Program-made: the position numbers and the translations under genes
Assembly: GCA_001724265.1 (NCBI GenBank)
Contig: MEDY01000197.1
Coordinates: forward strand, 1-64,000
Reading direction: 5' to 3'
Source of the DNA: Rhizaria sp. SCN 62-66
Taxonomy: Eukaryota; Rhizaria, unplaced
DNA length: 64,000 nucleotides
The notes under the pieces: model-generated
Told to the model about the DNA's origin: nothing
What the model saw: the letters and a program-made list of their open reading frames with translations, nothing else
The model's database searches: none
Shown: piece by piece, positions 34,807 through 46,962 of the stretch
How positions within the stretch are numbered: the stretch's first letter is position 1
How the letters are laid out: every line of letters starts with the position of its first letter

Positions 34807-36699
34807 TCACAACACCGCGTCCTTCGACGCAGCCGCGGCAACGATAACGTGTGTATGATGCGCAAGCGCCGCGCCGCCACCCGCGTACGACACGACAGAG
34901 ACACCCTGCGCCGACGAAGCGGACATCGAGCTCCCCTGCATCGGCATCGACCCCGCGACAACCCCACTTGCGCCCACGCCCGCGCCTGACTGCTGTTGAG
35001 GCTGCGCGAGCGCGGCCTGCGCCTGCGCGTGCGCGGCGGCCTGTGCGGGGGATAGAGCCGCCGCCGCGTTGCTGCGCTGCTGAGCCTGGAGCCCGCGGTG
35101 CAGCATCGACGGGGAAAGGATCCACGGTGAGTCAGCGACGCCACCAACCACGGCGCCCGCATTTGACCCGCCGGCAGCACCGCCAGCGCCGGTGCCGGTG
35201 CCGTTGTCGAGCGACGGGGGCCGGTAGGACCCAGAGTTGCTGTCAACGGATGTGGCACTGTTGCTGTTGCTGCCTGTCATCGAAGTTGATTGATTTTGCT
35301 CTTGTTCAGGCGCGAGATCAGTCACAGGCTCGGCGACGTACAGCGCGCTGGACAGAGGAATCAACATCGAATCAGCGCGCGGCATGCCATCGACACCGCT
35401 GCCCTTGGCGCCAGTGCCACCGCCAGTGCCAGCGCCAGCGCCGGTTGCGGCAGTGGTACTGGCAGTGGCAGTGGCAGCGAGACGGTTGGACGACGCGTGC
35501 CTGCTCTTAACCCATCCAAAGGGCACGGAAACCGCGAACACCACGACCGCGAGCGCGAGCGCGGCGACGGTGACGACAGCACTGACGAAGATCACACGCC
35601 GCAACGTCTCTTCATCGTCGACATTGGGCTGCGGCGTGTCGCAGCTCTCGTGCGCGAGCCCGTCAGGGCACCGCAGAACCGGTGCTGTACGCAGGGCGGC
35701 GGGGGTAAACCCACGGGTCGCAAGTAACCGCGTGGCGGGTGCGTTGGTGTCGCGCAAGACCTCGAGAAACGCGTCGAGGACGTCGGAGCGTGCGCGGAGG
35801 AAAACGCGGGTACGCAGAAGACACGTCGGCGGCTCGACCTTGCCCGGCGTGGCACGCGCACTACTCTTGCGCCCCTCACTCTCAGAGTCAGAGGCAAAGT
35901 CAGAGGGAGAAGAGAGAAGGTACGCGACGTCCTCTGAGATGGCAGCAGTGATGGCTGAGAACGCGTCACTTGCGAGCGCGAGTGCTGAGCCGAAAGAAGA
36001 AGACTGCGTGCTCGTGTCCTTGACGTCGGGCTTGACGACGGTGTCGGGCTCCAGGCCGAGGCTGAGAAGCGTGTTCGGATCGATACCAGCGGTTGCGAGC
36101 TCCCGCACAACACGGTGGAAAAACCAGTGGTCATCCGCCAGAGCCGACTGGGGCACTGAGAACGGAATCAAGACGTCTGTGCCAACGAGCTGTGCGTGGC
36201 GCACCGTCACGGTCGACAGCGCGTGATTGTACACAATCTCGTCGGTGTTCGCATCGATTGCGATGAGTAAATGAGTGCCGACGGGGCAACTCATCGCATG
36301 GGCAGTGCAGCGCGGGAAAGTGCCACTGACCGTCACAGTGCCCTCGACAGAGATGGACGACCAGGGGATGCCGCCGTCGGGCAGAAAGCTAATGTACTGC
36401 GGCGTGACGGCGCCGTCGACAACGAATGCGACGTCCCGGAAGCGGCGGAGCGAGGAACTGTGCAGGGTGAGAGTCACGTTTGTGAGCTCGCCGTTTTCGA
36501 CTACTTGCTCAGGGGCGTCGATCCAAAAATCGGGCTCGTCGTCGCCAACGGAGACGCGGGAAGTAGCGGAAGTGGACGTCTGTGTTGACGCAGTGACAGC
36601 AGAGACCTGGTGGAGCGCCAGGAGGCTGACGAACAACAGGCAGGCGAGTGCAAAGCCCCTCGCGAAGGAGCGCCCCCTTCGCGTGATAGATTCAGACAT
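34807..36699 (-). CDS. Type I single-pass membrane protein, unassigned
   Basis: Single exon of about 630 residues, stop TGA. The first true ATG is at 36699. The N-terminus RRGRSFARGFALACLLFVSL is a signal peptide. A luminal or extracellular region of about 330 residues follows, with a beta-rich look (VENGELTNVTLTLHSSSLRR), an N-glycosylation sequon (NVT) and Cys pairs. One transmembrane helix lies near residues 371-393 (VIFVSAVVTVAALALAVVVF), then a basic stop-transfer (WVKSRH). The cytosolic tail is Ser/Gly/Ala-rich and disordered. I considered PIG-X/PBN1 and other ER lectin-like families but found no diagnostic motif. It is head-to-head with the HAD phosphatase gene. Confidence 0.82.
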   Translation of the reverse strand: MSESITRRGRSFARGFALACLLFVSLLALHQVSAVTASTQTSTSATSRVSVGDDEPDFWIDAPEQVVENGELTNVTLTLHSSSLRRFRDVAFVVDGAVTPQYISFLPDGGIPWSSISVEGTVTVSGTFPRCTAHAMSCPVGTHLLIAIDANTDEIVYNHALSTVTVRHAQLVGTDVLIPFSVPQSALADDHWFFHRVVRELATAGIDPNTLLSLGLEPDTVVKPDVKDTSTQSSSFGSALALASDAFSAITAAISEDVAYLLSSPSDFASDSESEGRKSSARATPGKVEPPTCLLRTRVFLRARSDVLDAFLEVLRDTNAPATRLLATRGFTPAALRTAPVLRCPDGLAHESCDTPQPNVDDEETLRRVIFVSAVVTVAALALAVVVFAVSVPFGWVKSRHASSNRLAATATASTTAATGAGAGTGGGTGAKGSGVDGMPRADSMLIPLSSALYVAEPVTDLAPEQEQNQSTSMTGSNSNSATSVDSNSGSYRPPSLDNGTGTGAGGAAGGSNAGAVVGGVADSPWILSPSMLHRGLQAQQRSNAAAALSPAQAAAHAQAQAALAQPQQQSGAGVGASGVVAGSMPMQGSSMSASSAQGVSVVSYAGGGAALAHHTHVIVAAAASKDAVL

Positions 36700-37002
36700 G
36701 CTCAAAGCTCAAGCGTGCGGAAAAAAAATAAGATAAAAGGCCGAGTAACGCGGAAACGCGTGTGCAAATAGTACCAGACTGTCTTTGACGATCAAACAGT
36801 CCAGAACGAGACACTCCAAATCACCGCCCTCCTCCTCACCAGACAGTCCCCTCGTTCGATTTTTTGGGGCCGACGGAGGGCCAAGACGGCGACTGGAGCG
36901 TGACTTCGTAACATCGACACAGCGCTGGAACTTCCGTCAAGCGCATATTACGACAAGTTTCCGGCCGTTTTCGCTGTGAACTCGCACTGAGTAAAATTAC
37001 TC
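36700..37002. promoter_or_regulatory. Divergent intergenic region, likely shared promoter
   Basis: 303 bp between two outward-facing start codons. No defined element recognised. Confidence 0.5.
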
Positions 37003-38282
37003 ATGTCCAGTAACACGTCCTGCTCTTCCTGCGCAGCGTCCTCTGCCGCCACTGCTGCGACGCCGGTGCCGTGGAGCGCCGAATTCCTCGCGAAATACGA
37101 CACAATCGTCTTCGACTGCGACGGCGTCATCTGGCGCGGCTCGCATTTTCTTCCCGGCATGGCTGAGACGCTGACGCACCTCGCCTCGCTCGGCAAGACT
37201 GTTCTGTACTGCTCTAACAACAGCACTAAGTCGCGCCAGGACTACGTTGACAAGTTCGCCGCGCAGAACGTTCCCGTGCAGCCTTCGCACGTCTACTCCA
37301 GCGCGTCCACCATTGCCTCGCTGCTGCTCGCCACGGATGGCTTTGACGCCGCGCGCGACAAGGTCTACGTGATTGGCTTCACGGGACTCAAGCAGGAGCT
37401 CCGCGAGTCTGGCATCCAGATCATCGACGCCGACGACGTGGTACGTGCTCGATATTAAAGCAAAGCAAAACGATAACGCAACATTAGAGCTTGAATGCTG
37501 TATGTTCATATTACCATACGTGTATCCTCTCACTCAACTCCATCTTCACTGTTTGCTTCATATTTCTGTTTCTCGCATTCGTTTCGTTGTTGCCTTCCTG
37601 TGTCCTTTTATCAATGCGCACACAGGCGCCGTCCTCTCTGGGCATGTCTGGCCTCGCCGCCGTGACCCCCGATCCGGCCCTGCGCGCCGTTGTCGTCGGC
37701 CTTGACCCCTCAATGTCCTACTGCAAAGCCGCTTACGCAACGCTGTTATTGCTCGAGCGTAACGCGCTCTTCTTCGCAACCAACCGCGACGCAACTTTCC
37801 CCGGTGCGCGCCGCACTCTCCCGGGCGCCGGCTCCTGCGTGGCCATGGTTGCCGCCGCCGCGGGCCGCGAGCCGTCCGTGGCGGGCAAGCCGTCCCGCGC
37901 GATGTTCACCGCTCTCGCCGCGGACCACGGTGCCGTGCCGTCGCGCACTCTCATGGTCGGCGACCGGTTAGACACGGACATTGCATTCGCAAACGCCAGC
38001 AACATGGACTCGCTGCTCGTCTTTACGGGCGTCACCGAGCGCGACGCGTTTGCGGTCAAGCGGGCTAGTGGCGGACTCCCGCAGGCACATACGCCGACGT
38101 ATACAGCGGACGGGGCGTGTGTGCTGGCGGGGGTCGAGTTCGTGCCCTGGACGGCGCCTGCTGAGTCAGCAAGCGCGCCGGAGCCGCTGGGTAGTGAGAC
38201 GCCCGTCGCTGCGGTCGCCACGGTGTCCATTGGGGTCGTCGAGCTGCCTGATTCGACGCAAGAGAATAAGCTGGCAGTGTAA
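37003..38282 (+). CDS. HAD-superfamily phosphatase, PGP/PDXP (4-nitrophenylphosphatase) family
   Basis: Exons 37003-37440 and 37626-38282 (donor GTACGT, acceptor CGCACACAG); 364 residues, stop TAA. HAD motif I is FDCDGVIWRG (nucleophile Asp), motif II is CSNNST, motif III is the Lys in AGKPS and motif IV is GDRLDTDI. The cap between motifs II and III is the type C2 (IIA) cap of phosphoglycolate phosphatase and pyridoxal phosphatase, which hydrolyse 2-phosphoglycolate or pyridoxal 5'-phosphate. The length suits the family. Substrate cannot be told from sequence alone. The last 50 or so residues are Ala/Ser/Glu-rich and extend past the core fold. Confidence 0.93.
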
Positions 38283-38862
38283 ATTAACTGTTTTTATTTC
38301 GAGGAGGAGGCTTGCGAGAGTCGCTTTGGTTACTTAGTAAGATTGCTGTTTTTTGGTCCGATCATATGTTTGAGTGGTAATAAAATAGAACATTCGTTAT
38401 TTATTATTTTCAATTTTTCAAAAAATAACTTTTTGTGGACCACTTGTACTCTGATACTGTGACGAATTGAGATTGTGGGCACGAGTGCCGAAAATAGATT
38501 GGACTGGATATACGGGTGGAAGTGATTTTTACACGTAAATAAACACAGAAATTATAAACAACTAATGTATCGCGGTAAGTATATAAAAAGAGATCACACT
38601 ATTGAACAAAGACTATCGACTAGATATCTCCTATTCTTCATCTTACTCCCTTCCAACGAAACTAAATGTTAGATTGCCCTTGAAAATAAAGACACAATTT
38701 TCAACAATCCCCCTCACTTCATTCAAAATATATTGACTAAAATCCATTAATTAACATATTCTAAAATCAGCTTATCAATCTTAACGCATATGAGCGCAAT
38801 TGTGGTCTCACGTAGCCATGCATAGTGAAACTCACTTTAACACACTTTAAGTAGCACCAGCT
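38283..38862. other. Convergent intergenic region
   Basis: 580 bp, strongly AT-rich, between the 3' ends of the phosphatase and kinase genes. No gene seen. Confidence 0.6.
38379..38384 (+). terminator. Candidate polyadenylation signal of the HAD phosphatase gene
   Basis: AATAAA about 100 bp past the TAA in AT-rich DNA. Support is positional only. Confidence 0.4.
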
Positions 38863-41800
38863 TCACTTAGCCAGCGCAGCCCACGTCGGCTTCCCCGCGT
38901 TGCCACTGTTGGAGTTGCTGTTAAGCGGCAACGGGGCCGAGATAGACTGGGAAGGGGTCCACGGTGCCGCGGCAGCGTTAGGCACAAAGGGCTTCGCAGC
39001 CGGACTCGGCTTGCACGGGCTCGCTCCCGCACTCGCAGTCAGACTTGCACCAATCACCGCTGCAGCAGTGATGTTGCTGCTGCTGTTGCTGTTGTTGTGA
39101 GTCGCCTTGCTCTCGCCAGAGGACGAGGACGGCGTGAGACTAGTCGCAGGAGAAAGCTGCGGCTGCGAGAGCTTCTGCAGACGTGACGGCGACGCGAGCA
39201 CCGACGCTGCAGTCAACGGCGGCGCATTCACGCCAGAGGAGCTGTTTTCAGTCCCAGATGCAGTCGCAGTCGCTGTTGTTGTGGCGGGGCCACCACCAGA
39301 GGAGAGAGTCGGGAAAGCAGCCGCTGCGCCGCTGTTACTGGTGTGCGCAGCAGTGCTCGGGCGACTAATCACGTTCCCACTCGCCGCGCTCTTAGCATTT
39401 GCCGTGTTGTTGTTCGCGGGATTGTTGCCGCCACTGGCGACAATCTTTGCCCACATGTTGTTCGCAGGGGCAGCCACAGCCGCAGGAGCAGGCGCGGGCG
39501 ATGGGTTCAGACTCACAGCCGTAGTTGTAGTCGCAGCCGCCGTTGCGGGCGCAGGCGCGGCCACCGGGGCGGCCATGGTGACGGGGCCGGGGGCAGCGAG
39601 CGTCTTTGCGTTGCCGTTGACCGCTGCGGGGGCCGCGAAAGTGACCGGCGCCGGCGCTGCCATTTGACGGGCGCCGTTGCTGCTGCCACCACGGGCGCTG
39701 TTGCGCAGCATAGCCGCCGCAGTTGCCGGTCGGGACGCGGACGCAGACGCAGCGGCATCTCCAGCAACCGCAGTCGCAATCGAGGAGGTAGCATTCACTG
39801 CAGGGCTCACGTCACCAGTGCTGGCGTTTGCGGTCTGTTGCTGCGGCTGCTGAGTGTTTTGTGCGTGGTGATCGCCATGGCGACGTGTGTTGTGCTTGAG
39901 ACCAGAACGCTCCATGTGGCCCTCTTTAGCCTGTTCTTTAGCGTGCTCCTTGGCTGCCGCGCGCTCACGGTCATTCCGCTGCTCACGGTCACCACGCTCA
40001 GTGCGCTCACGGTCCCCTCCGCGAGGGTTGCGACCGCCGCCGCCACCGCGTGCAGGAGCAGTGGCGGGCACGGGAGCGCCGACGCCAGCGGCACTTCCGG
40101 CGGCGGCCACAGGGCCAGTGACCGGGCCAGTGACCGGGCCGGTGACAGTGAGCACAGGCGGCGGCGGGAGACGGGGGCCGCGGCCACCGCGCACCACAGT
40201 CGCCGGCTTGACATTGATATTAGCCGCATCTGTAGCAGCATCAGCTGCCACAGCGCTCAGTTGTGACTGACGGGGTTGACGCTGCCCCTGCTGCTGTTGC
40301 TGCTGGTTCCTGTTGTTGTTGTTGCTCCCACCGTTGGTACTGTTAGCGGCGGTTGCATTTCTGCCACCAGAAGAGTTACGGTTCGTACTAGCAGCAGAAG
40401 TCACAGACGCAGTTGTCGCAGCGGCGGCGACGACGACGGGGAGCGCGATCGACGCCGCAAACGCCGCCGCCTCAGCCTTGGCCGCAAGCTTCGCTTCTTG
40501 CTTGGCTGCGTTCTTCGCTGCCTTTGCCGCCGCCGCCACCTTCTTGCGTTCCTCTTCCTCGGCCTTGAGCCGCTCGCGCTCGAGCTCTTGCGCAACCAGC
40601 GCGGCAGCGGCCTTGCGCTCGCGGGCCAACCGGGCCTGGATCTGCTGCTTAGACTCGCGCTCACCCTCGGGCTCAGCCGCCGCGGACCACGTCAGCGTGC
40701 CGTTGGTCGTCCGGCCGGATGGCTGGTAGCCGCTCCCCGCCCCGTTACTATGGCTGCCGCCAAGGGAGAACCCCAGCACGGCGTCGGGCCCCGCAGAGGA
40801 CGGGAAAGCGGTCGAGAGCAAGGCAGGTGAGTCGCCGCAGAAGGAGAACCCGGGGAATAGAGTGCAGTTGAGTGCTGGAGACGCCAGACCGTTGTCGTGC
40901 GCAGTTGCGGCCTTGTTGGCCGCGGTCACCGTGCCGTTGGTGGCAGGACGCGGCATGGCAACGGCGCCGGCAGTGTCTTTCTTGTCGGCGGAGGAGTAGC
41001 GCTGGAATACACCGCCTTTGTTGCGCCGCGAACCCATTGCATCACTAGCAGCAGGAGCGGCGGTCTTCTTGGTGCCAGCCTCAGGGTTGTTGTTAGGAGC
41101 GTCGGCGCCGTCGTTGAGAGCGACCTTGGGCATCATGGGCTCCTCGGGCGACGGCGCCGGGTCCGACGACGGGGACGACACCGGCGAGTCCACAGGGGGT
41201 TCCGCAGTGAAACGTGGGTCAAACAGCGAAACGTCGTCGACAGCGGAGAGAGGAGGCACGAAGGGCGGCGCAACCTCACGGCGGGCGAGAGCGGCCCAGT
41301 CGATTGAGGCGAAGAACTTGTGCTCTTTGATCTGCTGCACGGTGAGGCGCGCAGTCTGTCAAGGAAACAAATGAGGGAGATAAGAGAGAAAAATGAGTAT
41401 TTTAGAATAAACAACAACATATGACATAGTAGCAGAAAAATAAAGCGTGAATTAAAGTCAAGTCCCAGATTTGAGTGCATATGATGCCCACTAGGAGAAA
41501 GATCTTGTTCTAAAGTATGAGCGAGCACGTACCTGGTCGCGAGTGAGCAGCCCCTTCATAAGTGAAATACACTCCGGTGTTAGCGTACGCGGGTAGTTGA
41601 TCTGCTTATTCAAAATCTGCTCCTGAATCTCGGCCCGATTCTCCCCCGCAAACGCCGTGCGCGTGGTCAGCATCTCGTGCAGCAGGCAGCCGAGAGTCCA
41701 CCAGTCCGCGGGCTTGCTGTGGGCCTTACGCAGCACGATCTCGGGCGCGAGGTAATGCAGCGAGCCGCAAAAGGAGAGATTCTCCTGTGACTCAGCGTGT

Positions 41801-42847
41801 TGCTTCGCAAAGCCGAAGTCCGTCAACACGGCGTGACCGGCGGCGTCGAACAGCACGTTCTCCGGCTTCAAGTCACGGTATAGGATGTTGCGCTCGTGGA
41901 GGTATTCCAGCGCGAGAACGACCTGCGCGGCGTAGAACCGTGCCTGGCGCTCCGTAAACGCGCCCTCACGCTCGAGTAGGGTAAACAGCTCGCCACCGGG
42001 CACGTAATTCATGAGTAAGTAGAGCTTGTGCTCGGTCTGGAACGCGTATCGCATCCGCACGATGTACGGGTGATCGAGTCCCGAAAGCACGTTACGCTCG
42101 ATGCGAACGTTATCGACAACGTTGCGCTCAATGAGCTCCTTCTTGCGCATAACTTTCATCGCTAGCACGTCGTTGGCGCGCGCGCGGGCCGAATGCGCTG
42201 CGATCGTCGCCGCGGTAGGCACGCGGCGCACGAGGAAGACTTTGCCGTAGGCGCCACGGCCGAGGACTTTGAGGAGCTCGAAGTCGGCAACGGTCTTGAC
42301 GCGCTTGACCGAGGCCTGGGGCGTGTCCAGCAACGGCGGCTGCAGCGCGGCGGGCAGCGGCAGGGGCACGACGACCGACGCCGAGGCCGCATCGCCGCTG
42401 CGGCCACTGCTGTTGCTGTTGCGCGCTGCAGTGCGGGTGGCGGCAGGGAGGTGGATGCCAGCGTTGGAGTCAGCGAAGCCGGCGGCGCGGGTCAGCGCGG
42501 CCATCGCGGCGGTGACGGGCGCGGCCGTGGAAAGGTCGGCGTCGTCGGCTAAGAGCGAGAGATAGCGCGCGGGAGCGAGAGACAGTACGGAGGGGAAGGA
42601 GGTGCGGAGCGCCGAAAATGTGAGTTCAGGTGTTCATATAGCACACAATATTGCGTTAAACAGTGCGGGGGTTGCGCATTATTGTAAAAATATGCGTGGT
42701 GAAAGGGGAATATATCGTACCAGGCGTAGGCGCATCGAGGTCGATGGGCAGCGCGGCGTAGGACAACATGCGCACACGGCCTGCCGTGACCGTCACCGCG
42801 TCAACGGGAAGGATCGGCAACGCAGCGTCTGCGACGTCGGAAGACAT
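38863..42847 (-). CDS. AGC protein kinase, p70 S6-kinase-like, with long C-terminal extension
   Basis: Exons 42847-42721, 42548-41533 and 41355-38863 (donors GTACGA, GTACGT); about 1211 residues, stop TGA. The catalytic domain follows VADFELLKVLGRGAYGKVFL: VAIK-type Lys in LAMKVMRKKEL, HRD variant YRDLKPEN, DFG in LTDFGFAK, APE in HYLAPEIV. The activation segment reads ENLSFCGSLHYLAPE, with Ser where most AGC kinases have the PDK1-target Thr. After the domain (LTRDQTARLTVQQIKEHKFF, formed by splicing) comes the AGC tail FDPRFTAEPPVDSP, which resembles the S6K tail. A hydrophobic motif FPGFSF lies further on, beyond an unusually long linker. The rest is disordered, with a Lys/Ala/Glu-rich helix and Asn/Gln tracts. 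S6K phosphorylates ribosomal protein S6 downstream of TOR and PDK1. SGK or Akt-like assignment is less likely: no PH or PX domain is visible. Confidence 0.9.
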
Positions 42848-43544
42848 CTGCGGCAGCGCTGTAAGGGGCGAGAGGAAAGTGGGCAAAGCAGGAAAGGGCC
42901 ATTAGACTTAGAGGAGCAGAATGCGATTGAGCGAAGGCTCGTAAACAGAAGAGGGACTTGCGCGTTGACGTCACTTCTTGTTTGTGCACATCTTTTGACA
43001 GCATTACCATGCCAGAGATATATTATTTTGTTGACGCACAAATATTTCAAGCCGTTTTAGCAACAGATCCAGTGTTGGTTTTTCTATCGACGGTCGTCTC
43101 ATATCGCTCACAAGTGTTGTTTAAAACTTGCAAACAGGGTCGCATTGTTGCAATGTGGGTGGTGGCCACCGTTTTGCCTTCTTGCAATTGTAACGCGCCC
43201 GTAGGTACATAGATGAGCCACAATGCGCATCGGATAAAGTGACAACTATGAACCAACGCACTTTAGAGCACTGCACACAATGTTGACAACTTGGACGCTT
43301 ATATGGGCTATATCAGGGCGAGCCGAAGGAGACGCCAGTCACAGTGGACTGGAGGGTCTTGAGCGCGACCCGACCACGAACAAAAATCAGCTGGTTAAAA
43401 CCAGTCGAGATATGTCGCCCTTCATCGTTAAACTGACTTTAAACTAGTGCGCACACCAGAACAGCTCTCATTGTAATCGAATTTCAAATATAATACTTTG
43501 CAGTTAGAGTTTAGCAGAGCTGAACTGCGTTTCCCGTCGCCAGA
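42848..43544. promoter_or_regulatory. Divergent intergenic region between kinase and methyltransferase genes
   Basis: 697 bp between outward-facing starts. A pyrimidine-rich stretch ending CCCCTTACAG just upstream of the kinase ATG (minus strand) could be the acceptor of a 5' UTR intron. Nothing else recognised. Confidence 0.45.
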
Positions 43545-46500
43545 ATGCCACTTACAAATTCAGGCAGTAAGAAGCGTACGGCTCCGTCCTCGGCACCGGC
43601 TTCCACAATTTCACTTCCTTCCGCGTCAAGTGTGTTACACGCCCCGCGTGGTGTTGCTCCCGCCCAGGCGGTTCGCCACGCTCTGCGCGATGTTTACCTC
43701 TCCCAGGCCTTCGTGCCCGCCGCTGCCGCCGATTTTGCATTCCCGCTGACCGACACCGCGCAACTGCGCCGTGCGGCCGCTACTCTCGCTGCACAGCGCC
43801 GTGAGCTTGCTCGCGCACGCCCGCCTCGTGGTTGGGAGCGCGGCGCCGATGAGGCCTCCGACAGCGAAGATATGGGCGCGTTCGAGTCCGGCGCCGCCGC
43901 GCAAAACAAGGACGGCGACAGTGACGACGATAGCGAGGAGGAGGATGAGGACGAAGACGAGGATGAAGATGAGGATGGTGACGATGATGAGGGCAAAAAC
44001 AATGGCGACGAGGATAACTCTGTTACGTTGGTGTCGCCCGCAATCGCGGCTATTCCCGGCTACCCGCACTGGTATGCCCAAGCGTTCTACACCCCTGCCA
44101 AGCACTTGAACACTGACAGCAACAACGCAGCGACGGCGAACGCTCGCAAGTACGCACGCGACGCTGTGTACGCACTGCTGAGCGCTGTCTCAGTTGCATA
44201 CAGTCCTGATGTGCTCAATCCCCCGCTTTCGCACTTTGCTCTCGCGCCCACAGTCACTCCTGCGGTCACTGCGGATCCCGCATCTGCGTCTGCGTCAGCG
44301 TCTGCGTCAGCGACGGATAGCGCTGCACCTCGCCGGTCCGCGCGCGCTCGTTCCGCGTCGACCGTCACGAGTGTCATCGGTTCCGGCGCGAGCGCTGCAG
44401 CGATGCGCGCCGCCGTCGCAGCATGTACCGACGTCGTCTCACTCACCGCAATGCTCACTGCACATTCTCGCGCTCTCGCAACGACTACTGCACACGTTTC
44501 CGTTGCAAAGGACGATGAGCCCCGTGTGATCATGACAGCTGGTAAGTGCAACGTGACTGTGGGCGCGGACACCCGCCGCGCGCTGTTTGCACTGCTACCA
44601 CGTGTTACCACCGCACTCGCGGCGGCCTGTGCTCACGCTTGCGGTCTCGTCGCATCTACAACCACTGCAGTTGCTAAAGGCACGACTGTGAGCTCGTTCG
44701 GTAGCGTTGACCTCCAGATTGGTTCTTCTCTTCCACAGGACTCTAGCGATGATCACAATAACAGTGACCGTGAGCAGTCAGGCGACGCTATGCGCGTGCC
44801 AGACGGTTTGAGCGCTGCCGTGTCGTCCGAGGGCGAAGCGTTGGCGACGCTGTGGAGCGAGGGCGCGCGTGCACAGGGCGCGGGGCATATGCTGTGGTCA
44901 GGCGCCGAGGGCCGCTGTCGCCTCGCCGCGCCCACTGACACTGCCGGCGCATGGGGCTCGACTGCAAGCAAGAAGAATCACAGCAAGAACATTGTCAAGA
45001 GCAAGAGTATTGCTAGTGCAGCTGCAAATGACTGTGAGCAGAGTGACTGTGAGCGGGCTGCCGCTGCGCTGACGGCGTGGGTCAATAGCGCAGCGGAGGC
45101 TGTTGAGGCAGCCGGCGGTATCACGATTGTGAACACAACTACCACCAACGACGATGATGACGAAGATGAAGGGGAAGATGAGGATGAGGACGAGGATGAT
45201 GCTGAGGAGGAGCAAGATGGTGATGACGACGATTGGCGGCTTACTCTCGAATTCTCGCTCCCTTGCCCGCCTGAGCTTCCAGCACCGGCAGATCTGCTGC
45301 CGCCACAGCTCGTTTTTGCTGGCATCGAGCGCCGCAGCACACGCCACGGGCCCGGCGCCGCGGCGACACCGGACGGTGCGCTCTGTTCCGGCACGTGGAT
45401 CGACGGCACTTTTGCCGGTACAGGTACGATTCATTCTATATATCATCGCAAATATGTTCAAAATGTATCGACACCAGTTATTGTATCTTAAAACATTGTA
45501 AGACACATTGTTCGCCTTCATTTGCCTCACAGACCCGTGGATTCACTTACTTCAATGCAATTTGATTTTTCGAAGACAACGCGTGGCACTACGATGCGCG
45601 CGACCCCGCTGCTGGCTTATTGCGCGGCCTTTTCCGCGGTGGCGTTCCTGTTCACGCGCGCTTCCACGCTTACGTCCGCACGTCCGCTGAGCGCGCTCGC
45701 ATTGCAGCGGCCGCAGCGGAGGCCCGGGCTATGGCTGAGCAAGCCGGTGAGCTCTCAGGCCATATCGACAGCAACATTGCCGCCAATCAAACCGATGAGA
45801 GCCACAACAAGCGTAGTCGCCCTGCAGATGCCGAGTCTGCGAAGGCCGCGACGGATACTACTGCTGTTGGCTGCTCTGGCGCTGCTGCGACGGTCGACGC
45901 TGACGCCGGAACTGTCGCGCTGCCTCTTTCCCTGTTGCCTGAATTACCTTCTGTCACTGCTGTGGCTGACAATGAGGAGACGACTACTGTGGCCGAGGCT
46001 GTGGCCACGCTTGCACAGCGCCCCCCGATTGCGTATGACCCCGCCACGGGCTCCCGCATCTCCCGCACGCCCTTGATCGTACGTTTCTACACACTTTTCT
46101 CTTTGTCAGTCAACGACGAGAAGCTTGCGCACATCCCATCATTTTGGTCTGGTTTCATTTTGTCACATTGAGTTTTAATATTTCCGTACATTTTCTTAAT
46201 GTAAGCAATATTTACTGAATTCGCCCCCGTTATGCTTTGCTTTATTATTTTTTCTAGCCCGATTTGTGGGAATCTTCCCGTGTGCGCCCCGGCGTCTCGT
46301 GCATCCCCAACTCCGGCGAGGGCCTTTTCGCCCTCTGCGCGCTGCCCCGCGGGTCTCTTGTCTCGTTTTATAACGGCACGCGCCCGCTTGCGGCCGCCGT
46401 TGACCGCCGGCCCTGGTCACTCAACGGCAACGCCATCACCGTTGTCGACGAAGAAGCCACGTGCATCGACGTGCCAGAGCCGTGGGACGTCACAGCGCGA

Positions 46501-46962
46501 TACTGTGCGTCTCTATCACACAAGGCGAACCACACTTTCCGCCGCTCAGGCCCCAGCGCCGGGTTCGAGCTCCTCGTCCACCCGCGCTTCGGCAAGCTCA
46601 AGGCCATGCGTTTGCTGCGCGATGTCGCCGAGGGCGAGGAGATTATGGTCGACTATGGGTACCCGCGGACGGGCCGCAGCGGGCCTGACTGGTTCAAGCA
46701 GGGCGTGCGCGACCTTCGCGACGGCAAAGACGCTGCGGGTGGCGAAGTTCCCGTGCTGAGCTCAGTTGCGTCGGCGGCTGGTGCTGACAGCGCAGGTTCT
46801 GACTCTGTTTTGCAGGAGCCGGACGCGGAGGAAGGCGCGGACGCGTCGGTTGATTTGCGCGCGGTGCCCTGGGCAACGCTACCGGCCGCAGCCAGGGCGG
46901 CGCTGCGCGCGTTTGGCGTGGCTGGCGCCGGGCCTGCCGCTGCGGCCGCTGTGTCTAAATGA
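43545..46962 (+). CDS. SETD7-like SET-domain lysine methyltransferase with long acidic N-terminal region
   Basis: Exons 43545-45423, 45576-46078 and 46258-46962 (donors GTACGA, GTACGT); about 1028 residues, stop TGA. The C-terminal SET domain matches SETD7 closely in motif order: SGEGLFALCALPRGSLVSFY, NGTR, WSLNGNAI, CIDVPEPWDV, YCASLSHKANHTF, VHPRFGKLKAMR and the catalytic Tyr in VDYGYP. Upstream, GALCSGTWIDGTFAG resembles the MORN-like beta repeats of SETD7. The second exon uses acceptor TTTTTCGAAG; the better-looking CCTCACAG 48 nt upstream leads into a frame that closes early. The first 600 residues carry Asp/Glu runs and Ala/Ser tracts not found in animal SETD7, which is about 366 residues. 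SETD7 monomethylates H3K4 and non-histone lysines; substrate here unknown. Confidence 0.9.

Noticed and set aside
45494-45575. Strong-looking acceptor CCTCACAG at 45520-45527 for SETD7-like exon 2
   Set aside because: It leads into a frame of wrong composition that closes at a TGA before the SET domain; TTTTTCGAAG 48 nt later keeps the frame.
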